Shown here: positions 1-5,952 of the stretch, in pieces
How positions within the stretch are numbered: the first letter of the stretch is position 1
Layout of the letters: each line of letters begins with the position of its first letter
NCBI GenBank assembly: GCA_023484645.1
Contig: JAMCZZ010000022.1
Coordinates: forward strand, 1-6,816
Origin: Patescibacteria group bacterium
Lineage (GTDB): Bacteria > Patescibacteria > UBA1384 > XYA2-FULL-43-10 > 1-14-0-10-43-13
Length of the DNA: 6,816 nt
Direction of reading: 5' to 3'
Made by a program: the position numbers and the translations under genes
The notes under the pieces: model-generated
Told to the model about the DNA's origin: nothing
The model's database searches: none
Seen by the model: the letters and a program-made list of their open reading frames with translations, nothing else

Positions 1-10
1 CTTCCGATCT
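1..10. other. Probable Illumina adapter remnant at contig edge
   Basis: The first ten bases, CTTCCGATCT, are identical to the last ten bases of the Illumina TruSeq adapter. They sit exactly at the edge of the window and the 23S rRNA sequence follows within a few bases. An exact 10-base match at the very edge is unlikely by chance. I infer that they are untrimmed library sequence and not part of the genome, so the rRNA is cut here by the assembly and is not biologically truncated. Confidence 0.75.
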
Positions 11-522
11 TATGAAAATGCAAGGGGGGGACGGAGTTGGAAGAGTTGAGCCCCTCACATTGCTAATTATCAATATCAGATAATTTCTAAAGCAATTTGG
101 TGGCAATGTGAGGGGTCTAAGTAGCAAAATAGTGGTAATTGGCAAATCCGTTATCGTGTTTAATTGAGCTACGAATGAGAATTTCTTATTAACTTAAGGA
201 ATAATTCAATAGCTTTCAGTTTCCAGGAAAATCCTCATTGTGTTATTCGCAAGAATGACAAATTCATATTTTACCGTACCGTATACCGACACAGGTGGGT
301 TGGTCGAGAAGACTAAGGCGATCGGGAGAAAGATGTTCAAGGAACTCGGCCACAGCAAAAGAATACTTAGCGACTGTTTATCTAAAACACAGGTCCCTGC
401 AAAGCCGAAAGGCAAAGTATAGGGGCTGACACCTGCCCAGTGCTGGTAAGTCAAAAGTAGAGAATGAAGTTCGTAAGAGCCAGTTTTTTACTTAAGCTCC
501 AGTAAACGGCAGCAGTAACTAT
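11..522 (+). rRNA. 23S rRNA exon 1 (domain III end to helix 69 loop, E. coli ~1390-1917)
   Basis: Landmarks include GGACGGAG at 28-35, TGGCAAATCCG at 140-150, CCGACACAGGTGGG at 286-299, AAGGAACTCGG at 339-349, GACTGTTTAT at 372-381, ACACCTGCCCAGTGCTGG at 429-446 and AGTAAACGGCAGCAG at 501-515. The exon ends inside the helix 69 loop after AACTAT. Two departures from E. coli stand out. First, the stem at 51-115 is greatly lengthened. Second, only 21 nt lie between GGAACTCGGC and GACTGTTTA, where E. coli has about 97, so most of the helix 62/63 region is missing. Confidence 0.93.
51..115 (+). repeat. Extended rRNA hairpin, 13-bp perfect inverted repeat
   Basis: CCCCTCACATTGC at 51-63 pairs perfectly with GCAATGTGAGGGG at 103-115. 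The 39-nt loop holds a smaller stem (ATTATC with GATAAT). Flanking sequence aligns with the E. coli helix near position 1420-1440, where the stem is short, so I read this as an expansion of that rRNA helix. The right arm shares the 12-mer AATGTGAGGGGT with intron 4 (3010-3021). Confidence 0.7.
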
Positions 523-1232
523 AAGTAATTGTAGTTGTAAAATTTAGCTATATGCTGGAAAACCTGTACCGCAACTGTACAAAACAGACGGTTGAAGTAT
601 CTGGCGTTACTATGTTAATATAAAGACATAGTGAAAAAACGACCAATGCAGACAATCAGCAGGAAAGACCTTGATCGGAAAAATTTAGGCTATTTTATTG
701 CAGGGTTTGTAGAAGGAGAAGGAAGCTTTAATGTATCGCTTCGTAAGAAAAGTGATTATAAAGTTAATTGGCAAGTTGTTTTAAGTTTTAATGTTTCGCA
801 AAAAGATCCGTCGATTCTTTATATTTTAAAAAAAGAATTAGGATGTGGAATTATTAAAACAAGAAAAGACGGCTTGCATTCTCTGGACGCTACAAACTCA
901 AAAGAAATAGTCGAAAAAGTTATTCCATATTTTATAAAATATCCTTTGCTTTCTAAGAGTAAAATTAGTAATTTTAATATATTTTGTGAGATTTCAAAAT
1001 TTGTTGAAAATGGAGAGCACAGAAATATAGAAGGATTAAAAAAGATTTTGCTTTTAAGAGAAAAGTTAAATGAAGGTAAAGGCAGAACAAGAAAATATGA
1101 ATATAACGATATATTTCCAATCAAGAAATCCTCAGAGACTATACGCTAAACCCGCTTTATAAGCGGTGATGATATAGTCCGACCTCATAAGCGATTATGA
1201 GACTCCGTAAAACCGGAGCTAGTAACAATGTG
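523..1232 (+). ncRNA. Group I intron 1 in 23S rRNA at position 1917, with homing endonuclease gene
   Basis: This is a 710-nt self-splicing intron inserted in the helix 69 loop. The 5' exon ends TAACTAT and the 3' exon resumes AACTGTTC, giving an intact helix 69. The internal guide GTAGTTG (531-537) pairs with all seven bases of TAACTAT, with the required U.G wobble at the splice site. The terminal base is G (1232). Core elements are P (TGCTGGAA, near 552), Q (AATCAGCAGG, 654-663), R (CCTCAGAGACTA, 1131-1142) and S (GATATAGTCCGA, 1171-1182). P8 is CCGCTT/AAGCGG near 1152-1166. P9 is a 7-bp stem closed by a GCGA tetraloop (1184-1201), followed by a CTCCG/CGGAG hairpin. Between Q and R, where P6 lies, the short loop is replaced by the endonuclease gene. 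Position 1917 is a known bacterial group I site (Coxiella burnetii has an intron there). The core closely resembles that of intron 2. Confidence 0.9.
631..1149 (+). CDS. LAGLIDADG homing endonuclease in 23S intron 1
   Basis: This is a 172-residue single-motif LAGLIDADG endonuclease, expected to work as a homodimer that cuts intron-free 23S genes near position 1917 and so spreads intron 1. The motif is YFIAGFVEGEGSF (residues 21-33); E30 sits at the catalytic acidic position. Residues 47-81 contain the family pattern ending FNVSQKD...GCGIIK, and residues 97-115 contain VIPYFIKYPLL. The length is usual for single-motif enzymes. The start is uncertain: GTG at 631 gives the full frame, and ATG at 646 would remove five residues; neither has a clear Shine-Dalgarno site. 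The frame uses both ends of the ribozyme core: Q encodes residues near TISR, and R encodes the last residues SETIR before the TAA. It is related to the second endonuclease at 1685-2191. The frame is intact, so it is probably active or was recently. Confidence 0.92.
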   Translation: MKKRPMQTISRKDLDRKNLGYFIAGFVEGEGSFNVSLRKKSDYKVNWQVVLSFNVSQKDPSILYILKKELGCGIIKTRKDGLHSLDATNSKEIVEKVIPYFIKYPLLSKSKISNFNIFCEISKFVENGEHRNIEGLKKILLLREKLNEGKGRTRKYEYNDIFPIKKSSETIR

Positions 1233-1246
1233 AACTGTTCTATGGT
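1233..1246 (+). rRNA. 23S rRNA micro-exon 2 (14 nt, E. coli 1918-1931)
   Basis: AACTGTTCTATGGT is flanked by two group I introns and aligns base for base with E. coli 1918-1931. It forms the 3' strand of helix 69 (CTGTT pairs with AGCAG of exon 1) and the start of helix 71. It must act as 3' exon for intron 1 and as 5' exon for intron 2. Position 1243 is T where E. coli 1928 and nearly all rRNAs have A. Confidence 0.88.
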
Positions 1247-1497
1247 AGCATTTCGTTGCCTTAGAAAACGTGTTTTAGAAATCCGACCATATGCTGGAAT
1301 AACTCTGTATCCGACAGTAGTACGATGAGAATCGGACTAAAAATCTGATCGGTGGAGTCAATCAGCAGGGAAGATCCCGATTTTATCGGGAAACCCTCAG
1401 AGACTAAACGTCGGAGTCGCCTTAGGCGACATGATATAGTCCGAACTTGTAAGCGATTACAAGAGTCTAGATTCTCAAATCTAGGAGTAACATAATG
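1247..1497 (+). ncRNA. Group I intron 2 in 23S rRNA at position 1931, no ORF
   Basis: This is a compact 251-nt ribozyme. The 5' exon ends CTATGGT and the 3' exon resumes AGCGAAGTTCC, matching E. coli 1931/1932; the terminal base is G (1497). The guide GCCTTAGA (1258-1265) pairs with TCTATGGT with the splice-site U.G and one U/U mismatch. Core elements are P (ATATGCTGGAA, 1289-1299), Q (AATCAGCAGG, 1360-1369), R (CCTCAGAGACTA, 1395-1406) and S (GATATAGTCCGA, 1433-1444). P6 ends in a short hairpin, TCCCGAT/ATCGGGA. P8 is GTCGCC/GGCGAC. P9 (1446-1463) is a 7-bp stem with a GCGA loop, changed in step with intron 1. It looks like intron 1 without the endonuclease gene. Position 1931 is a known bacterial site (Thermotoga). 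Confidence 0.9.
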
Positions 1498-1517
1498 AGC
1501 GAAGTTCCTTGTCGGGC
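1498..1517 (+). rRNA. 23S rRNA micro-exon 3 (20 nt, E. coli 1932-1951)
   Basis: AGCGAAGTTCCTTGTCGGGC aligns one-to-one with E. coli 1932-1951 between introns 2 and 3. It carries the near-universal helix 71 strand. The last base is C where E. coli has U1951. The 3' boundary could be one base further right (A at 1518). Confidence 0.87.
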
Positions 1518-1670
1518 AAGAATACAAACCCGTACTGGCTTAAAACGGTGAAGCCCTATTATGTTGCCTCAATAACAAGGTTGAGGTGTTAAAGTAAGGG
1601 TAATACCGTGGGTAAGTCTTCCAATTTATTGGAATGACCCTGTAACGACTTGATTCTTTAATGAATCAGA

Positions 1671-1689
1671 GGCATAATTAAATTATGCC
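1671..1689 (+). promoter_or_regulatory. Hairpin enclosing start codon of second endonuclease
   Basis: GGCATAAT (1671-1678), loop TAA, and ATTATGCC (1682-1689) form a perfect 8-bp hairpin. The ATG start (1685-1687) lies in the right arm, and the only Shine-Dalgarno-like bases (AGAGG, 1668-1672) run into the left arm. The stem may hide the start from ribosomes in the folded intron and limit endonuclease synthesis. The hairpin is seen; the regulatory role is inferred. It could also simply be part of the P8 structure. Confidence 0.55.
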
Positions 1690-2191
1690 TAACACGCCAG
1701 CACTTAATATTCACTTCATTGGTCAATATCTCTCAGGATATGCCGATGGAGAAGGAAGTTTTTGTATTTCTTTTTCTCCAAGACCAAAACTTCGAACTTT
1801 ACTTGAAGTTCGTCCAAGCTTTTCGGTTTCACAAAATGGTGACCGTCAAGAAGTTCTGAAATTATTTCAGCAATATCTTGATTGTGGAACTATTCGAAGA
1901 AACCCAAGTGATAGGACTTTCAAGTATGAGGTACGGAGCATAAAAGATTTGATTGGAAAAGTAATTCCACATTTTCAAAAGTATCCATTGCTTTCTTCAA
2001 AAAAGAAAGACTTTGAAAAATTTGCAGCACTATGTCAAATGATATATGAAGGCAAACACTTAAAACAGGATACTTTAAAAGAAATTGTGACGATTTCATA
2101 TCAAATGAATGGTTTGGGAGCAAGAAGATATAAAAAACAAAATCTTCTAAATATATTAAGTGAAGATATAGTCTACGCCTCAAGTAATTGA
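1685..2191 (+). CDS. LAGLIDADG homing endonuclease in 23S intron 3
   Basis: This is a 168-residue single-motif LAGLIDADG endonuclease, predicted homodimer, that would cut intron-free 23S genes near position 1951. The motif is YLSGYADGEGSF (residues 15-26), with E23 at the catalytic acidic position. Family blocks are FSVSQNGDR (46-54), LDCGTIRR (65-72) and VIPHFQKYPLL (93-103), aligned with similar blocks in the intron 1 enzyme (FNVSQKD, LGCGIIK, VIPYFIKYPLL), so the two are paralogues or cousins. The ATG at 1685 is the first in frame and lies inside a hairpin. The gene starts after ribozyme element R and runs through element S and most of P9: the codons for residues SEDIVYASSN coincide with S and the P9 loop, and the TGA stop lies in the P9 stem. 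The protein's C-terminus is therefore constrained by ribozyme structure. Use of TGA as stop suggests the code is not the TGA=Gly code of some CPR groups. Confidence 0.92.
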   Translation: MPNTPALNIHFIGQYLSGYADGEGSFCISFSPRPKLRTLLEVRPSFSVSQNGDRQEVLKLFQQYLDCGTIRRNPSDRTFKYEVRSIKDLIGKVIPHFQKYPLLSSKKKDFEKFAALCQMIYEGKHLKQDTLKEIVTISYQMNGLGARRYKKQNLLNILSEDIVYASSN

Positions 2192-2202
2192 GGATTATCG
2201 TG

Positions 2203-2729
<527 letters not shown>

Positions 2730-3063
2730 TTTGTGAATTACATTGGGGCGCCTACAAAGTAATTTGTAAGTCTGATTATTCTAAAAAACGCATTTAGAGA
2801 GTGCGTTAGAATAAAAATTTACTAGCTAAAATCGGTGAACTCCTTCTGGCTTGAACAGCCATCAGGACAATACCGAGGTCGCCTTTTAGGCGACCGTATC
2901 GACTGGAGGTCCGATGCAACATCGGACTGAAGATAGAAGTTAAAACCCTAAGTTTAATCGAAGGGAAATCTATAACTTTTATAAAAGGCTAGCCCCCTAC
3001 ACATTCAAGAATGTGAGGGGTGAAGGTATAGTCAAGGCTTTTGGTAACAAAAGTATACGACAG
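2730..3063 (+). ncRNA. Group I intron 4 in 23S rRNA at position 2500, no ORF
   Basis: This is a 334-nt group I intron inside the peptidyl-transferase loop. The exon ends GGCACCT and resumes CGATGTCGGCTC, exactly E. coli 2500/2501; the terminal base is G (3063). The guide GGGCGCC (2746-2752) pairs with GGCACCT with the splice-site U.G and one A.C mismatch. Core elements are P (TCGGTGAACTCC, 2832-2843), Q (ACAATACCGAGG, 2867-2878; TCGGT pairs with ACCGA), R (ACCGTATCGACT, near 2893-2904) and S (GAAGGTATAGTC, 3022-3033). P2 is a long stem (TTATTCTAA, AACGCA with TGCGTT, AGAATAA; about 2776-2813). P8 is a CCCCCTACACATT/AATGTGAGGGG hairpin (2994-3020). P9 is CTTTTG, GTAA, CAAAAG (3038-3053). It belongs with introns 3 and 5 but is the most divergent. 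It has no endonuclease gene. Confidence 0.87.
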
Positions 3064-3218
<155 letters not shown>

Positions 3219-3618
3219 AAGAAATTGCTCTTTACTGCAGTAATGCAGTATCGAAATTGGCTAATAACGGTGAAGTCCTAGTGGCTTGAGTTTAAATTTA
3301 GTCCTATGTTAAACTCTAATAACAATGTCAAAGGATAATACCGTGGGAAGTCGGTTTAAAAGACGGTAGATGATAGAGGATGGAAGATGGGTTTTGAAGG
3401 TAGAAAATTGAAGATGGAAATCAATCTTCAAACTTCTATCATCAATATTCTATTTTCTATTTTCCATCATCTATCGTCAAAATAACTTGACCCCGTAACG
3501 ACTGATATAGAAGGTATCGTAAATTCGAAATTTAAGCCTTTTATTATACGCCAACCACGTTTATTTTAAACGCGGAAGATATAGTCTGATCCTTAGAGTA
3601 ATCTGAGAAAACTAAATG
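3219..3618 (+). ncRNA. Group I intron 5 in 23S rRNA sarcin-ricin loop (position 2656), no ORF
   Basis: This is a 400-nt group I intron splitting the sarcin-ricin loop: the exon ends CCCTAGT and resumes ACGAGAGGAC, equivalent to E. coli 2656/2657. The terminal base is then G (3618); a one-base shift is possible because A occurs on both sides. Core elements are P (AACGGTGAAGTCCT, 3266-3279), Q (ATAATACCGTGGG, 3335-3347), R (GACCCCGTAACGACT, 3489-3503) and S (GAAGATATAGTCTGA, 3575-3589), nearly identical to intron 3. P2 is the ACTGCA/TGCAGT hairpin (about 3234-3249). P9 is CTTAGA, GTAA, TCTGAG (3592-3607). The guide is unclear: TTTACTG (3231-3237) can pair with TAGTAAG across the splice site, but places U-A there, not the usual U.G. 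P6 carries a long purine-rich palindrome (3362-3478). There is no endonuclease gene. Confidence 0.84.
3362..3478 (+). repeat. Imperfect 117-nt purine/pyrimidine palindrome in P6 of intron 5
   Basis: The left arm is almost all purine plus T (GACGGTAGATGATAGAGG...) and the right arm is its imperfect complement (...CCATCATCTATCGTC). The outer 13 bases pair with one G.U or mismatch, and the centre is a perfect 7-bp stem, TGAAGAT (3409-3415) with ATCTTCA (3424-3430). The arms also contain short near-repeats of GAAGATGG and of CTATTTT. It sits between ribozyme elements Q and R, where intron 3 has only a small hairpin, so it looks like an insertion into the P6 loop. I infer a small non-autonomous palindromic element; it could instead be a P6 stem that grew by local duplication. 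Confidence 0.65.
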
Positions 3619-3910
<292 letters not shown>

Positions 3911-4063
3911 ATAGACTATTCTTCTCTTCACTTTCAAGGAGCCAAGAAGTTTGGCGACGCAGTCCTCCTAAGACTGCTCCATGAGCCGCACTACGAATAG
4001 TAGTTAAGGCGAATGGTAAAGTCAGGAGGATGAGTCAATTGATTAGCATTTTGAAAATTAAAT
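3911..4063 (+). other. 23S-5S internal transcribed spacer with hairpins
   Basis: This is about 150 nt between the two rRNAs. It has a GCAGTC/GACTGC hairpin with 7-nt loop CTCCTAA (3959-3977), an upstream GCCAA/TTGGC hairpin (3941-3955), an ACTATTC/GAATAGT pairing (3915-3921 with 3995-4001) and TCCTCCT (3963-3969) complementary to AGGAGGA (4024-4030). I suggest a folded processing region. I see no complete tRNA, although the first loop copies the anticodon loop of tRNA-Arg(CCT). Confidence 0.6.
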
Positions 4064-4179
4064 TCTCTCGGTGTTTTTAGCGCGATGGTACTACCCTTAC
4101 CCATTCCGAACAAGGAAGTAAAACGTCGCAGCGCCTACGATACTAACGAATGTTGGGACAATAGGTCAATGCCGAGAGA
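4064..4179 (+). rRNA. 5S ribosomal RNA
   Basis: This is a complete 116-nt 5S rRNA. The terminal stem is TCTCTCGG (4064-4071) with CCGAGAGA (4172-4179). Inside are the standard blocks TAGCGCGATGGTACTACCC, CCATTCCGAACAAGGAAGT and AAACGTCGCAGCGCC. It follows the 23S gene in the same direction and so ends the rRNA operon. The E-loop half near GGGACAATAGGTCAATG is more AT-rich than in E. coli. Confidence 0.95.
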
Positions 4180-4186
4180 TTTTTTT
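4172..4186 (+). terminator. Possible rRNA operon terminator (5S closing stem plus T-run)
   Basis: The 3' strand of the 5S closing stem (CCGAGAGA) runs directly into seven T residues (4180-4186). This could terminate the rRNA transcript right after 5S. The partner strand is about 100 nt upstream, so it is not a classic compact hairpin, and the T-run alone could just be AT-rich spacer. Confidence 0.4.
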
Positions 4187-4199
4187 ATGGGAAAAATTG

Positions 4200-4216
4200 T
4201 GGTATATTACAACTAA
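4200..4216 (+). promoter_or_regulatory. Extended -10 promoter just before glycosyltransferase start
   Basis: TGGTATATT (4200-4208) fits an extended -10 element (TGN then TATATT, 4203-4208). A start site about 7 nt downstream would be at or within a base of the A of the ATG (4216), giving a leaderless mRNA. No Shine-Dalgarno sequence is present in the 36 nt after the 5S gene, and no good -35 box is seen. Confidence 0.5.
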
Positions 4217-5952
4217 TGTTAACAAAAACATTAAGAAATTATTTGCCTCTTATTTTTATTATTCTCCTTGCTTTATTTTTGCGGGTTTTATGGCTTGATA
4301 AGGTTCCAAATGCTGTCGGGGGAGACGAGCTGACATATATTATCAATGCAAAAGCAATGTTTATTTCCGGAACCGATATTTCCGGAACCTGGAATCCTTT
4401 AACCGGTTTTATTTTTAAATATCCTGCTTATACAACTCCTCAAGCAGAACTTCCGTATTTTCTACTTGCTCCAATTGTTGGATTATTTAATTTTTCACTT
4501 TTTTCAGTCCGAATAATTTATGTACTCTTAAGTGTATTTTCTGTTTATCTTATATATCTAATCTCAAAACAATTATTTAACAAAAATGTTGGGCTTGCAG
4601 CTTCTTTTATTACGGCGATAAACCCATGGTCTATTTATATGGCAAGAACAACATATGAAAATACACCTGCGGTTTTTTTCTATCTATTAGGATTTTATCT
4701 GCTTCTTGTTTTAACAAAAAGAAAAATCCTTCTTACAATTCCTATTTTTTTCCTGGCTTTTTATTCTTATGTCGGTACAAAAGTAAGCTTTCTTCCTTTT
4801 GTACTTTTTATAGTTTTATTTTCATATTTGTTTGTAAATAAGAAAAAATATGGTAAAGAATATGTCGTTGTTTTGATTTCTTGCACTCTTTTAATTATTT
4901 TTTTCGCGTTTTCGGTTTTTTCAACTTCAGGTCCGTCAAGAGTAGGGGAACTTATCAGTTTAAATTCTCCGGAAATCTCAAAACAAGTCGATTATGTTCG
5001 AAAAGTGTCCATGCAGAATCCTTTTACAGGTATATTTGAAAATAAAATAACAATTTTTTCTAGAATTGTTCTTACAAAACTTTTTAAATCCTTTTCTTTT
5101 GATTATCTTTTTGTGTATGGAGATAATTTTTATTCTATTTTAAGACATGGATTTTTCTATGTCTTGGATGCTTTGTTTTTGTTAATCGGTTTTGCAGCAG
5201 CTTACGCTTTTAAAAAACGGGTTTTCTTTCTTTTATTTTCTTTGACATTAATCGGAGTTTTGCCCCAACTTCTTTATTCCGCAAGAACAGATAATTTTTC
5301 CATACATCTTTCCCTTACCTTTGCCCTAATCCCGATTTTTATTGGATTCGGCCTTTGGGAAACAGTCAATTTAATAAAAAACAAAGTATATTTTTATTCG
5401 TCATTGATTATAATTGGGCTTTTATATCTATTCTTGGTTTTTAATTTTCTTAATATTTATTTCTACCAGTTTCCTTTAGGAGGATATTTTGATTTTCATG
5501 TGAGGCTCTTATCAAAATATGCTTCTTTAGCAGAGCAAAACGGGCAACCTGTTACAATTTATTCCCCAAGTGCCCCGGACATATTTAAAAAGTATCTTTT
5601 TTACAGTAATAGTTATAACAAAGATACATATCTTAAAGTAAGATCTGTTTATAAAGCAGATAAATTTGATTTTATACACCTTAAGTTTAGAGGATGCGAT
5701 AACACAATTGACCCAACCGCAAGCAACGGTTTAATAATTTATGATTTTAATTGCGGGGCATTAAAGAAGGATTATAAACATATTGCCATTCCAAGACTTT
5801 CCGATGGGGGACAAAGTTACGAAATATTTAACGACAAAGTTTGCAGTGGTCTAAGTTTAAAACCTTATCCATATGGTCTTAAAATAGATGATTTTGCAAT
5901 AGAAAATCTTTCTCCGCAAAAGTTTTGCGAAACTTTTATAACAAACCCCTAG
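4216..5952 (+). CDS. Membrane glycosyltransferase, GT39/PMT-2-like (GT-C fold)
   Basis: This is a 578-residue multi-pass membrane protein of the GT-C superfamily, most like the GT39/PMT-2 group that moves a sugar from a polyprenyl-phosphate carrier to a protein or lipid outside the membrane. I see about 12 hydrophobic segments, from residues 9-27 to about 391-415. The key loop after the first segment has GGDELTY (35-41); D37 is the likely catalytic aspartate and E38 its partner. Further family-like signs are the loop YPAYTTPQAELPYFLLAP (69-86) and NPWSIYMARTTYEN (136-149). After about residue 416 comes a soluble tail of about 160 residues, presumably outside the cell, with four cysteines (494, 513, 543, 571) that could form two disulfides. 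It starts at ATG with no Shine-Dalgarno site and a -10 box 7 nt upstream. Its donor and acceptor cannot be told. It is read in the same direction as the rRNA operon and overlaps the convergent methyltransferase gene by 4 nt. Confidence 0.85.
   Translation: MLTKTLRNYLPLIFIILLALFLRVLWLDKVPNAVGGDELTYIINAKAMFISGTDISGTWNPLTGFIFKYPAYTTPQAELPYFLLAPIVGLFNFSLFSVRIIYVLLSVFSVYLIYLISKQLFNKNVGLAASFITAINPWSIYMARTTYENTPAVFFYLLGFYLLLVLTKRKILLTIPIFFLAFYSYVGTKVSFLPFVLFIVLFSYLFVNKKKYGKEYVVVLISCTLLIIFFAFSVFSTSGPSRVGELISLNSPEISKQVDYVRKVSMQNPFTGIFENKITIFSRIVLTKLFKSFSFDYLFVYGDNFYSILRHGFFYVLDALFLLIGFAAAYAFKKRVFFLLFSLTLIGVLPQLLYSARTDNFSIHLSLTFALIPIFIGFGLWETVNLIKNKVYFYSSLIIIGLLYLFLVFNFLNIYFYQFPLGGYFDFHVRLLSKYASLAEQNGQPVTIYSPSAPDIFKKYLFYSNSYNKDTYLKVRSVYKADKFDFIHLKFRGCDNTIDPTASNGLIIYDFNCGALKKDYKHIAIPRLSDGGQSYEIFNDKVCSGLSLKPYPYGLKIDDFAIENLSPQKFCETFITNP

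Larger units (their letters stand above)
1518..2202 (+). ncRNA. Group I intron 3 in 23S rRNA at position 1951, with homing endonuclease gene
   Basis: This is a 685-nt group I intron of the second family. The upstream exon ends GTCGGGC and the downstream exon continues GAGTTCCGACC, equivalent to E. coli 1951/1952; either boundary could shift by one base. A guide with CCCG (1529-1532) pairs with CGGG of the exon, and the base before it, A, sits opposite C1951, giving a C.A wobble instead of U.G. Core elements are P (ACGGTGAAGCCCT, 1545-1557), Q (TAATACCGTGGG, 1602-1613; ACGGT pairs with ACCGT as P4), R (GACCCTGTAACGACT, 1636-1650) and S (GAAGATATAGTCTACG, 2162-2177). P6a is the TTCCAA/TTGGAA hairpin. 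P9 is CCTCAA, GTAA, TTGAGG (2178-2193). The endonuclease gene lies between R and S, in the P8 region. Coxiella also has an intron at 1951. Confidence 0.87.

Noticed and set aside
206..454. Open reading frames on both strands in the first exon of 23S
   Set aside because: They overlap conserved rRNA and show no protein family features.
819..1124. Minus-strand frame inside the first endonuclease gene
   Set aside because: It is a shadow of the plus-strand LAGLIDADG gene.
1261..1527. Minus-strand frame across intron 2
   Set aside because: It runs through ribozyme core and conserved rRNA with no family motif.
1920..2183. Minus-strand frame inside the second endonuclease gene
   Set aside because: It is a shadow of the plus-strand LAGLIDADG gene.
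3935..4020. tRNA-Arg(CCT) gene in the 23S-5S spacer
   Set aside because: Only the anticodon arm fits. The D arm is misplaced and lacks GG, there is no T arm, and no 7-bp acceptor stem can be formed.
4024..4080. Small peptide MSQLISILKIKFSRCF after AGGAGG
   Set aside because: The ribosome site touches the ATG with no spacing and the frame runs into the 5S gene.
5915..5929. Hairpin CGCAAA/TTTGCG as terminator of the glycosyltransferase gene
   Set aside because: It lies inside the coding region, is short and AT-rich, and is not followed by a T-run.
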